From Paraconiothyrium sp. Pb-2020 (taxonomy: Eukaryota; Ascomycota; Dothideomycetes; Pleosporales; Didymosphaeriaceae), in assembly GCA_022419385.1 (NCBI GenBank), contig JAJUBI010000003.1:3906001-3970000 (forward strand): 64,000 nt of DNA, given 5' to 3'. The notes under the pieces were generated by a model. It had not been told where the DNA came from. It did no database searches and worked only from the letters and a program-made list of their open reading frames with translations. Each line of letters starts with the position of its first letter. The stretch's first letter is position 1. This document shows positions 22,651-33,118 of the stretch, piece by piece. Position numbers and translations under genes: made by a program.

Positions 22651-25305
22651 ATGTGTGGCATATCGTGCATTATCACCCTGAGGGGCAACGCTCCTAAGCC
22701 GAACAGCTATGGTGCAAAGAACTTGGCGCAAGCTTACGAGCGAGAACGTGCTCTTCTGAGCAAACAGATGGAAGGATCGCTCGAAGCGATCAAACATAGA
22801 GGTCCTGATGATCGAGGATATTGGTTTAGCAATTATAACCGTGTTGGTATGTAAATGCCATTCAAAAAATTCCACAACCAATTGACGCATGTAACAGCAC
22901 TTGGACACGTTCGTCTCTCCATACTGGACCTTTCCCCAGAGGCACAGCAACCTTTTCACGATCCCGAAGACACTGTCCACGCTGTGGTCTGCGGCGAATT
23001 TTACGATTGGGAGGAGATCCGCGAAGACCTTATCAATAAGGGCTATAAGTTCGGATCAAATTGTGATTCCGAGATCTTGATTGCACTTTACAAGGAATAT
23101 GGAATGTCAATGATGGAGTACCTAAGGGGCGAGTTTGCGTTCGTTCTGTATGACAGCAAAGCTGAGGTCGTTCTCTCGGCCAGAGACCGATATGGCGTGA
23201 AGCCATTGTTCTACACGGTACATGACGGACGCCTGTTGATTGCGAGCGAGATGAAGGCATTCCTAGCTTATGGATGGCAACCGGAGTGGGACGTGCAGAG
23301 TGTTCTAGAGTCTGGCTATCTGACTGATACGCGAACGCTATTCCAAGGTGTACAAAGAATCCAAGCAGGTCGTTACATGAGTGTTCAGTCATTCAACACA
23401 ATGACTCAGACCGAGTACTGGGACATCAAGTACCCAGAGAAGGTATGTGAAGGACTTCACATCTTGTGTACAAGGCTGACCCGACGATACTTCAGCATGA
23501 GGCCGAGACAAGGACTGAAGAAGAAATGATCGAAGGCGTGCGGGAGCGGCTACTCGACGCTGTCAGAGTCAGATTGAGAGCTGATGTTCCTGTCGGAATA
23601 TTTCTGTCTGGTGGCCTCGACAGTTCCACCATAGCAGGCATGGTAAAACACCTAATGATCGAGAAGAGTGTTCATCTTGGCAATGAAGACTCTGCAACCG
23701 CCAACATCAACTGCTTTTCTATAAAGTTTTTGGACGAGCCAGGTGGCGAGTTCGACGAAGAGCGTATGTACAGCCGGATGCCTCTGCTATGAAAGCACGT
23801 CTATGCTAACGTCTTCAATCAGCGATTGCACAAAGAACCGCCGAATGGCTCGGAGTCAAGAAGCATGTTGTGCGAATGACGGAAGAGGAATTCGTGAAGT
23901 ACTACTCTGACGCCGCGTGGTTCTGCGAGCATCCTCTCATTGACCTCAACTTTATTGGAAAAGTCGCTCTGTCGCGACTCACACGCGAGCACGGCGTTAA
24001 AGTGATCCTCACAGGAGAGGGATCAGATGAACAGTTTGCCGGGTATGGCCAACTGCTTGCAGATTTCTTGCGTGAACCAGATCAAAGCTGGTCCTCGCGA
24101 AGCTTGCCCCGTTTGCCCGAGGACCTTCGAGTGAAATTACTGGAGGAGGAAGAGCGAGGCAACGGTGGGGACCAGAAGACGATCAAAAATTTCCGCACAG
24201 TCGATCCACCATCAGCGATTTACGCAAAAAAGCAGATCAATAATGTCAACATCATCTCTATGACTGCATTCATGACCGCGGAGTCGCTGCTATCATCTTG
24301 GGCTCACGAGGAGTTTGGGACTCAGGATCCACGAGTCGTGGGAGTGCACAACCTAATATCAGGCACTGTGCGAAAGAAGATACAGTTCAAGTGGTTAGTA
24401 CTGCCGCAGTACCAACTTGATATGTCTTAGACATCGATGCCTCGTACCTAGCCCCATTTGTTTTATTTACACTGACCTCACACCTCCGAGTCTAGGCATA
24501 CGCTGCACTCCGCATTGGCAAGTCTCCCGGGTACAAAGTGGATGTGTTCTTTCTGCTAAGCGAAAGACTACCTTTATCGACTTCACAAGAAAAGAATCTT
24601 TCCTTCGCTCAGCTAAGACACGAGGCAATGTACCATCCCTACTTGTGTGAGACATACACTGATTTTGTACCTTCGGGTTTGGCAGTACATCTGGCAGAAA
24701 GTGTTCTTACAAAATATCCTCTTAACTGCCTTGGGCGACCGGGTGGAGATGGCCAACTCAATTGAAGGCCGACAACCTTTCCTTGATCACGACCTGACGG
24801 CGTATGTCAACAGTCTCCCACCCTCGGTAAAATTTCGCTATGATCCCGGGACGCAGTCACTCAACGAAAAGTGGATTCTCAAGGAAGCCGCTAAGCCTTT
24901 CGTCACCGAGGTATGTATACCATTTTAATCTTTCTTCGTAATATGCGACTGACAGCGCTGTAGGAGTTGTACAAGAGAAGAAAACATCCTTTTTCTGCGC
25001 CGGTCACCTATCCAGCCGACGGACCACTTCATCAATACATCGGTTCTTTGATGACGAAGGAGAACATCGAGCAACTTGGTTTCCTGGAATGGGAGAAGTG
25101 CAAAACGCTGGTGGAAGACGGTTTCGTACACAAGAATGCTGTCCAGATGAGGAAATTGTTTATGGTCTCTCAATTGGTGGAGATAAGTAGGCGTTTCGGT
25201 GTGAAGCGAGCCACGCCGGAATATGCGATTGAGGAGGATCCACAAGACATGCAAACACCGTTTGAAGAACCGCTGGTGAGGACTCCAAGCTTGAGTAGAC
25301 TATAG
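22651..25305 (+). CDS. Asparagine-synthetase-like glutamine amidotransferase
   Basis: Predicted 729 aa in seven exons: 22651-22846, 22898-23442, 23475-23763, 23823-24393, 24496-24517, 24686-24910 and 24964-25305. The protein opens with MCGI, so Cys2 is the class II glutaminase nucleophile; IKHRGPDDRG, GEFYDW, SARDRYGVKPLFY and SEMKAFLAYGW follow. The synthetase domain has the PP-loop SGGLDSST, then LTGEGSDEQFAGYGQ and LGDRVEMANSIEGRQPFLDH. It makes an amide from an acid with glutamine and ATP. It is longer than ordinary fungal Asn synthetase (about 570 aa) and may act on a specialised substrate (inference). Exon 5 is only 22 nt and is followed by an apparent GC-AG intron; it restores the WHTLHSAL segment. 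The neighbouring peroxidase and NAT could be functional partners. Confidence 0.85.
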
Positions 25306-26322
25306 TCCATTCGCACTTTCGTAGTGCTGAATAATTGAGCTCTTAGCGTTGTTAGATTGATCAGGTTGTACCACTAACTTGTTGAATTTCACTGTCGTTG
25401 TTTCGGAATTATCCGTTTGAATTTTCTTTGTGTCCCAGTGCCAAATAGTCGAGGATCATTAAAGCTTCTGCACGGAGTAATTGCATGAGGAAAGCCAACA
25501 TATGCATTTGAGTGTGAACCTAGGTATGTACCGTAGAGTTTTACAGTTACCGGCTGAGCTGAAATCGGGAACTCGCCAACAAGCTCAACGCGTGTCTCCC
25601 CTAAGCCCGCTTTTATCGCCCTTTGACCCCCCCGCCGTTAGATCGCGTCCCAGTAGGTCAACCGGCAAATGTCCGATTCTACAGCACGTTGACATATAGT
25701 ACGGGACTATTGTACAGTGGATTTTCGGCACTCTCAGACTGGCGGTACAGGCGCAGCCTCGAAGCACTGCCGCACACTTTAGAATTTCAAATTGCGTGGA
25801 GGCGTCCAAGCTGGCCGAAAGTCAAATGTCGTCGATCCTGACCGATTATCGTTCACGCTTGTACGGAAGGTTCGCATGGTGCTAGTGATATTACCGGAAG
25901 CTAGCCATCCTAAGAAAAGCTTATCAATCCTGCTGTTCTTACAGGCTCGATTCTCCGATGGCTCGACCCACCCGGGACATTACTCGCAACACCTGCACTA
26001 AACACAATCTTTCCATCATCACTATCAAGGGGTCGACTTTCGATGTCCAAAATGGACTCCTCGGAAAACCTCCAACCGGTCGACGGCGCTAAAAGGTTCC
26101 AGAGAGGTCCATCCCTGACTAGAGAAAGAGCGATACCCTCATCGACGAAAGCTCGCCGTGCCCGTTATACCCATGGACTATATACCGGCGGGCCCGCCCC
26201 TAGGTCCCCTGCCTTGGCTGGTTATGCTGGTGTTGTCGAGAATGATCTGCAAATTCAACGGCCGCCTGCACTTTACTTTCTAACTGTATTCTACCATCTA
26301 CACACATTCGACGAACTTCGAA
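25306..26322. promoter_or_regulatory. Upstream region of the heme-thiolate peroxidase
   Basis: 1.0 kb. A TATATA at 26179-26184 lies 139 bp before the ATG at 26323. An open frame 26043-26441 overlaps this promoter and the signal-peptide exon and is judged spurious. Nothing else recognised. Confidence 0.4.
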
Positions 26323-27214
26323 ATGTACGCCGAGATCGGTATCTTAGGGCTTGTCTCCAGCAGCTTCGTTGCTGCTGTGCCCTTGTCTCTTTCTGCAGGC
26401 CTTATTCCTGTTACTTCCTCGTCAGCTCCCGCGGGACATGAATGGCGGAAGCCGGGCCAAGGTGATAGTGAGCTTGCCTGCCGATACGTAGTCTCGGTAT
26501 AGCTGACTGACATGACTTACTCAGGTCGAGCGCCATGTCCGATGCTCAATTCCATGGCAAATCATAAGTGGCTCCCGAGGGATGGCAAGAACATTGATCT
26601 CGCCACCATTCAATCTGCTTTCGAGGCCGCCATGGGGTTTTCCACGGAGTCCTTCGTTGGCATCACACAGCAGGCCCTTGCCGTGTCAACCACTGGCAAC
26701 AGCTCGACATTCAACCTGCAGGACCTGGCCCACCACAATGCTATTGAGCATGACGGCTCACTGTCGCGGAACGATGCGTTCTTCGGTGATGACCTGCACT
26801 TCAACCCCGTGATCTGGGCCACGACCGCGCTGCGATACGGCATCAGGGTCCCCTTCAGCTCACCCGTCATCACCGTGGAGACGGCCGCTAAAGCGCGCGC
26901 CGCCAGGGTCAAGGACGCGAAGCTCGTTAACCCGGCCTTCAACCTAACGTCTCAGGCGGGGAGCATCGGAGAGACCAGTGTCTTCCTGACAGCCTTTTGG
27001 GATGAGAGTGCAGGCGGCGTTCCGAAGGATTATGCGCGGGTTCTTTTTGGTGGGTACACTCTGGGCATGGATGCTGCCGTTCATGTGCTAGACTTGCTGA
27101 CTAAGTTCAATAGAGGAGGAGCGCATCCCATATGCTGAGGGCTTTGTGAAGGGAAACCGCACCTTGGCGGATGTGGTCGCGATGATCTCTAAAGTTGGTG
27201 CTGTCAAGGTGTAG
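26323..27214 (+). CDS. Heme-thiolate peroxidase (chloroperoxidase / short unspecific peroxygenase type)
   Basis: Secreted 256-aa protein in three exons: 26323-26467, 26525-27049 and 27114-27214, with GTGAGC and GTGGGT donors and consistent phases. The first exon gives a signal peptide (MYAEIGILGLVSSSFVAAVP). The second opens with RAPCPMLNSMANHKWLPRDG, in which C53 of PCP is the proximal heme ligand. An E-H-D motif at about 123-125 (NAIEHDGSLSRND) matches the metal-binding/acid-base region of short peroxygenases. Exon 3 restores EEERIPYAEGF. Such enzymes use hydrogen peroxide to oxygenate or halogenate organic substrates outside the cell; the substrate here is unknown. Confidence 0.88.
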
Positions 27215-27877
27215 TTTTAAAACAATTCAGGGGTGGTAATGGATCATTATTAGAATCTTACGAAATTCCCAATCGCCTCAGAGAATACTACGCTATGAAA
27301 CGGAACGTCGGTGTATAAACCGCCTAGAGACTGTTAGCATGACGTGCTGCAATCTGAACTGTACGCACGGTCTGTCGCTATTGTCATTACCTTCCGTCAC
27401 ATACAGCATCACTGTCATATTCGAGCTACACCAACATTGAGAAACCTAGTATAATGCCTCAACATATCTTCAACTCGGGCGATGCCTTTCACGGGAGCGC
27501 GACCAAGACAAGGAATACATCGATTTGCACTTAGCAATTGATTTTCAATATTATTGATTCCTTCGGCACAATTCCTCCTGTCCGGATCACAGGCACGATC
27601 GGAAGTACATACCACGCATGCCCTTCACCAACGATGATCTTACTTAAAAAGGCGATACAGGAGGTGCTTCTCCGCACAACGTGCTAGCAGCAATGTGTCA
27701 AATCGAGAGTCAGCAAAACTATCTCCTTCTCACCTGGAATGTTAGTACAATGGCTAGATGTTGTGCAAACCTGGGTGTCGAGCACCTTCCGTACGACAAT
27801 CGGGCAATACACGAACTCTACACACTCTTTCTCTAGATCTCGACTCATCCTCGCTTTCGTTTACCAACAGCTCCCTC
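27215..27877. other. Intergenic, convergent
   Basis: 663 bp between the 3' ends of the peroxidase (+) and the arylamine acetyltransferase (-). No coding-like frame was supported. Confidence 0.5.
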
Positions 27878-28831
27878 TTATCCCTTCAATTCTGTCGAAT
27901 GCCCCACAATTCCCTTCTTCTCCTCCTCGCTCAACTTCATCCCAAACCACTTCTCTAGTGCTTCATGTCTCTCCTCCTCGGTCTTGCACTTTTGTACGAT
28001 CTTAGTCTTTCCGCCGGTATTCTCCTTCACCACTTCATTGACCAGCATCCTCTTCCCGTATACCTCCATCTCGCCCTCCTCTCCACCCTCCTTCTGCCTC
28101 CGCAGAAACTTGATAACGAGCATCGTAAAGGTCTGAAACGATTCGGGATTGCTACCAGTGTACCAATTCATAATCTTAAAGTCAGCCTCGAGGAACTCGA
28201 GGAGGGGAAACGCATAGAACGAATTCCACTCCTTGTCGGCACCGTTGCGGTACTGGTAGATCCAGAGCTTCGTCTCGGGCGTCTGCGACACCTGCTGCGG
28301 GATGTGGTCGTACACCAGACGATTCTCTTGCGGGAAGATGTTCGTCGTGACGTGGTTGTGGATAAGCGGGATTGGGGTCGTCGGCGCGTCACCACCGAAA
28401 CCGACGTCGAGCATGTATTTTTCGCCGTTGGGGAGGACTACGATGTTCACAAGGTGCACCCAGCCAATGTAGTTCCCGGCAGGAATTCCATTCTCTCGAA
28501 GGCGGATTCGGACGCCGGCCATATAGGCGTCGAAGCCGAGGCCGCGGAGCACGTGGGAGAACAGAATGGAGTTTTCCATGCAGTAACCTCCACGGCCACG
28601 GTTGTCGGTAACGGTCTTTCTGAATGCATCCTGCGGGTTAATCGAGATTTTTTTGCTCGCCGAGTAATGTAACGTCAAATTATCGTAGGGAATCGTAGAT
28701 ATTGTATGAACGTGAAGTTGTGTCAGAAAGGCGAGGTCATGTGTGGGGTTGTTGGCTGGGTGGTATTTGGCAGGTAGTCCAATATGTTGAACGTAGGCAG
28801 AGATTTGCTCTGATGAGAGTGACGAGGCCAT
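27878..28831 (-). CDS. Arylamine N-acetyltransferase
   Basis: Intronless 317-aa NAT. The Cys-His-Asp triad is visible: C84 in GRGGYCMENS, H126 in GWVHLVNIV and D142 in MLDVGFGGD. The N-terminal three-helix region includes QHIGLPA and HTISTIPYDNLTLHY, normal for the family. It transfers acetyl, propionyl or malonyl groups from CoA to aromatic amines. In Fusarium, homologs detoxify benzoxazolinone breakdown products from host plants (established for that genus); a similar role here is inference. No targeting signal. Confidence 0.92.
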   Translation of the reverse strand: MASSLSSEQISAYVQHIGLPAKYHPANNPTHDLAFLTQLHVHTISTIPYDNLTLHYSASKKISINPQDAFRKTVTDNRGRGGYCMENSILFSHVLRGLGFDAYMAGVRIRLRENGIPAGNYIGWVHLVNIVVLPNGEKYMLDVGFGGDAPTTPIPLIHNHVTTNIFPQENRLVYDHIPQQVSQTPETKLWIYQYRNGADKEWNSFYAFPLLEFLEADFKIMNWYTGSNPESFQTFTMLVIKFLRRQKEGGEEGEMEVYGKRMLVNEVVKENTGGKTKIVQKCKTEEERHEALEKWFGMKLSEEEKKGIVGHSTELKG

Positions 28832-29160
28832 TATGTCCAGCTCGATTGGTGGAAATAGTCAATATTTTGGCGTTGCGATAACTGCTGTCGTAAAGGCTTT
28901 GATGTATGAAAAGTAAGCTGTGAGTCACCAATCAGCGTCGCGTACATAGCACGACATCCCGGCCTCGGAGCTCGGTGTTTTACACGAATGATTCATACCC
29001 CGTAAAAGGCAATTCCACGAGAAAGGGGGTAAGCTCTAATTTTGCAGTAGGATAATCAGTATCATGAGCTTGTACGTCCACGCACGCGGATGATGTACCC
29101 CACATGCAAGCTTACTCGATGGAAAGAGTATCTTGAACTTGCCTCGTGAAGCGTTGTCTC
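28832..29160. other. Intergenic
   Basis: 329 bp upstream of the NAT gene and downstream of the repeat protein gene. Nothing recognised. Confidence 0.4.
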
Positions 29161-30594
29161 TTATCGTCGACGACCTCTAGAGTGGCGACCTCCCCACGTT
29201 TCCCACAACTCTGACTTGGTGCTGAATTTCGAGCTCCTAGAGGTGTGAGCATCGTCGGCATTCTCCACGTCTGCGTCTTCGTCGACGACTTCCCAAGTGA
29301 CGACCTTGACCACATAACCCATAGTATCGCCCTCACCATGGTGCGAAAACTTCTGACTTCTGTATCCAAACGTTGTCGGACCCGTCCACGTCCATGTCTG
29401 TATGCCGTCTCCTTCTACCCCCTGCCCATACACCATCAACTTCCTTCCGTCTCTTCTTTTCCAAACCCAGTAGTCACGGCGATGGAACATCTCGCCAACA
29501 ACAGCGTCTAGCTGTTTTATCTTTGCTTCAATGTTCTCAAACTCTACGGTCATCTTCTGGACCGTGGAAGGCAGCTCGATTTCGCGCAGCGGAAAAAAGA
29601 GGTTATGCTGAATAGGGAAAATGGGCGCATTGAACTCCCAGTTCCACCAGTCTGTGTAGCGGAGAGTCAGTGTCATGGTTTTGGGGAGGCAGATGTCAAC
29701 CCTGTTTTGGAAGAGGCTGCGGAAGCCCTGTTCGAGGGCATACATCTGACCAAAAACATGGTAATCGTGGATACGAGCCCAGTGCTCCTACAAAGAGTCA
29801 GATGTCCCAGCTCCGTCATGCTATTATATCGTAGCTTACCGGCTTGAACCAGTTAGTCCGTGGATGCATGTACGTTTGTGTACCGGTGTATTGGGACATG
29901 GTGTACGGTTTTGGCGCTCTCTGCTTGTGTGCCATGTAGAGACAAACCTCCAGATCCTGGAGCGGAAGCAGCTTGGTCTCTTCATACACCTGCGAAAATC
30001 ATGTGTGTAAGCGCACATTCCGAAGACCATTTTACAACAACCTACCCTTTTACACGTCCTCAAAAGATCTGTGTCGACTGTTTTCAGCCCCTCGTAAGCG
30101 GGCCTCTTCACGTATTTCCCTGTCGACCGTACATTGCCAAATCCAGGACTCTCCACCTCACTCAGCTTTCCCGTCCACTCGTTGCCCTCAGGAACGTATT
30201 CGGTCAGCGCCAATCTGAAGATCTCGTTTCTGATTTCAGCCGGGATCCTGCCAAACAATGGCGATTGGAATTGGTCGCATATCTTGCCCTGCACTACGAA
30301 TGATGCGGGCGCCGGGTATTCCCTCAGCGTCTCCGAGCTTGGGAAGCTGGTGAGAGGATCCTTCTTCTCTACTGATGCATTGCTGCTTGATGTATTGCTG
30401 CTTGATGTATTGCTGCTTGATGTATTGCTGCTTGATGGATTGCTGCTTGATGGATTGCTGCTTGATGGATTGCTGCTTGATGGATTGCTGCTTGATGGAT
30501 TGCTGCTTGATGGATTGCTGCTTGATGGATTGCTGAGGCGGGCGAACCAATCGCGTATGCCGACGATACGTTTGACTATAGACGGATCCACCAT
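29161..30594 (-). CDS. Protein of unknown function with RIPAEIRNEIF motif and Asn-Ser repeat
   Basis: Predicted 441 aa in three exons: 30594-30046, 29989-29840 and 29787-29161, joined in phase 0 (donors GTAGGT and GTAAGC). Residues about 20-75 are a tandem run of seven NPSSS and three NTSSS pentads, encoded by a 15-bp minisatellite. After it comes PLFGRIPAEIRNEIFRLAL, the F-box-like signature of a large family of Dothideomycete proteins of unknown function. The C-terminal part has acidic and Lys/Arg-rich ends. The first in-frame ATG is at 30594. No enzymatic motif was recognised. Confidence 0.7.
30377..30534 (-). repeat. 15-bp coding minisatellite (about 10 units)
   Basis: Tandem array of a 15-bp unit reading AATCCATCAAGCAGC on the minus strand, each unit encoding Asn-Pro-Ser-Ser-Ser. 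Seven NPSSS units are followed toward the C-terminus by three NTSSS units (C to A change in the second codon) and a degenerate NAS unit. Because the unit is a multiple of three, copy-number change keeps the frame. Near-identity of neighbouring copies points to recent expansion. Confidence 0.92.
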
Positions 30595-31057
30595 GACTCT
30601 CAATCGAACATCGCGAAGACCATCAGTGGATTACGGGTAGAGATCGGATGTACAGTCTTTGATAGGACTAGCCGGTCATGCGGCTGAGAAGGTAGCTTGC
30701 GTGCTGGACGCTTTAGGGAAGTGTTTCGATAACGAGGTGGCACCGCAGTGAGCGCTGCATACGCGAAGTCCGTACAAATCTTGCTTAGTATGCAGAGGAA
30801 AAGTGCCCTTGTGGAGATGGAATTGAAGATGGGTGGTTCAAGTTGCAAAGGAAGTGGTGCAAGCACAGGACGGAGCCCAGGCCAGGCAACCATCAAGGCT
30901 GTGGCGGTGTCTCCTTCCTGTTTCGAGCCCACGTCCGAACGTCATCCCCACGTGGTTGGCGATCCTTGTTTTTGGCAAGACGTAATACATTGGATTGTAG
31001 TACGTGGACACAATCACTTGACGGCCTATCTTATGCCCAGTACAACGCAACCAGCCT
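30595..31057. other. Intergenic
   Basis: 463 bp between two minus-strand genes: promoter of the repeat protein and 3' region of the next gene's neighbour. Short open frames overlap on both strands without family similarity. Confidence 0.4.
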
Positions 31058-32461
31058 TCAAGGCATCTGTACGCCCTCACAATCATCCATGCTGTCAAAA
31101 AAGTCCTTGTCCACATCCATATCGTTCTCGAGATCTCCCATCGTCTTCCATCTCCATGTATCAGACATATACCCTCCATTTGCGCTATACGCCGTAAACC
31201 ACTCTCTACACATAGCCCTCCACGACTTCTTCTCCCGCAGCCCTTGCAGCCGCCAGTGATCCGCCGGAACATCCTTGCCATCATCCAGGAACCTGATATA
31301 TTTCACGCTCCCAAATGCCTGGCGCAAAATGCGCACAACCATCTGCACGTGGTTTGGCTGCACGCCCTGCAGGTCGAGTGTGAGTGTGTGTAAGTGCAAC
31401 TCGCGGGCTAGATCTTGGATTTGGCAGCGCCAGAAGTATTGCAGCCCGTGGGGTGAGGTATAAGCTGGCGGATCGAAAAGCATAAAGACGGGGTCGGGGG
31501 AGAGCCAGCGGAGACAGTGCAGTAGAGCCAGAGAGGAGAATTTGAAGGTCACGCGGCGCAAATTCTTACGATTTTCTGGGCCGGAGATCCAAAGAAAGTT
31601 CGTGAAGCCTGTGAGCTCGAATTGAAACTTGGTTGTGCGGTAGATCCAGGGAGCCATGTGTGCATTTAGCGCCTTACAGACCCGCAGCAAGGTGGATATC
31701 GTAATAGGCGAGTCGGGCCTGGGATAGAAGTTCTCGTGTATGTGTGGGCCCGGCACGTTTGATGTGCGATGGCGGCACGGGCGATACATGCCAGTGAGTC
31801 CAGCGGCTGTCGACCAGATCATATCCTGGATTTCCTGTGGCAGCCTGAGAAATTGATGGAATACCGGGCCGACTGCGACTGTGTTTCTGTCTTCTACCTC
31901 CCGCACGAAGGCCTGACGGCGCAATTTGGTCTTCTCGTCTTGCTTCTTCGCGATGAAGGCTAGAGGCTGTTTGTCTTTGCTCCAGAGCTCCTTAAAGGTC
32001 TTCGACTTGCTCTCTGCTCGAAGCATGACGGAATATTCTTTATTGAAGAAGTCACGTGCGCTCATCCATCCCGATCCGGAACGGACGACCATCGCATATC
32101 TACCATGAGCCTCACGCGGTGGGAAGAGTCGAACCACGATCTGCTTCCGGGCTTCTGGATGGTAAGTGTAGGTGAGAACACATTTGACCGACTTTCCAAG
32201 CTCGTATGTTTCGTCGATATTCTGGCTAGCCAAGACGCCAATCTTGCCGTGGAACTGCAAGCTTGAATCATGGTCTGAAGCCCACCGTGTGAGGTGCTTG
32301 ACGAATACGCGTAGATATTGCTCTTGAATCAACCATTTGGTGATTGATAGCGTTGAAAATATAGGCGACGGCGGCAGCGACGGCGACTCTGGTGAGGAGA
32401 AGTACGATATAGGCGAGGTGGGTGTCTGCAAACTGCACAACGTGTCGTAGTATGCGGACAT
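31058..32461 (-). CDS. Protein of unknown function with LPQEIQDMIW motif
   Basis: Single exon, 467 aa from the first ATG at 32461 (the frame is open to 32563 without an ATG). The N-terminal 60 aa are Ser/Pro-rich. A central FLRLPQEIQDMIWSTAAGLT is an F-box-like segment seen in fungal proteins of the same broad class as the gene at 29161-30594. The C-terminal third (LHLHTLTLDLQGVQ) may contain a leucine-rich fold, and the last residues are very acidic. No catalytic motif. The two similar genes are adjacent but share little sequence. Confidence 0.65.
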   Translation of the reverse strand: MSAYYDTLCSLQTPTSPISYFSSPESPSLPPSPIFSTLSITKWLIQEQYLRVFVKHLTRWASDHDSSLQFHGKIGVLASQNIDETYELGKSVKCVLTYTYHPEARKQIVVRLFPPREAHGRYAMVVRSGSGWMSARDFFNKEYSVMLRAESKSKTFKELWSKDKQPLAFIAKKQDEKTKLRRQAFVREVEDRNTVAVGPVFHQFLRLPQEIQDMIWSTAAGLTGMYRPCRHRTSNVPGPHIHENFYPRPDSPITISTLLRVCKALNAHMAPWIYRTTKFQFELTGFTNFLWISGPENRKNLRRVTFKFSSLALLHCLRWLSPDPVFMLFDPPAYTSPHGLQYFWRCQIQDLARELHLHTLTLDLQGVQPNHVQMVVRILRQAFGSVKYIRFLDDGKDVPADHWRLQGLREKKSWRAMCREWFTAYSANGGYMSDTWRWKTMGDLENDMDVDKDFFDSMDDCEGVQMP

Positions 32462-33118
32462 AGTCTCAGTTGGAGAAGTGGACTTCCACGATGGTCGACG
32501 ACTCGGCTCGGCGTGGCTTAAGAACCCGGCGGGCGGTGAGTGGCTGGCGACTTGTGACGACACGAAGTATAATGCTCCGCGTCAACAGGCGTTCTCCGCA
32601 AGTTGGATACGCCTAAAGACAGCTGATACGACTGTTTTCAACCTCCGAGACTGGCCTGGTCGCGGTCGCTGCGTAATGGAGTGTTTGTCACACGAGATGT
32701 GTTGAACATGAGCGTCGCATTAGCTTGCTTGCGTGCTACGTATGACGAGTGAAACGAAGGTAAGAGAGCTCACGCGGAGAGGACTATCACGCTGTGGATG
32801 TGTGGTGATAACAGGAGTAAGAGAACGGGGAGTGAGCGGACACGAGCCGTAAATGCAATAGATCTTGCGATCGTGGGGTGCATGTTTTCGAAGACCATCA
32901 TGCCTGATGATGAAACAAGTGGGGCGACATTCACTGATTGGCCGGAAGAACAGGGAACGCGATCCTACCCGTAGCAAAGCTTGGGGAGCTCGCGCCTCGG
33001 CCTGAAGGCGATGCAGGAATGCAGCTTAATTCAGAAGCTGCTGCTGCGGGGTATCTTATCTTGCACACGACTACAACTGGGCCCAAACATCAGGCTCATA
33101 GACGCAATGCCCTCAGCA
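32462..33118. other. Intergenic
   Basis: 657 bp between two minus-strand genes, covering the promoter of the unknown protein and the 3' region of AME1. Nothing coding was recognised. Confidence 0.45.

Noticed and set aside
26043..26441. 132-codon open frame over the peroxidase promoter
   Set aside because: It overlaps the TATA box and the signal-peptide exon of the peroxidase in another frame and has no family features.
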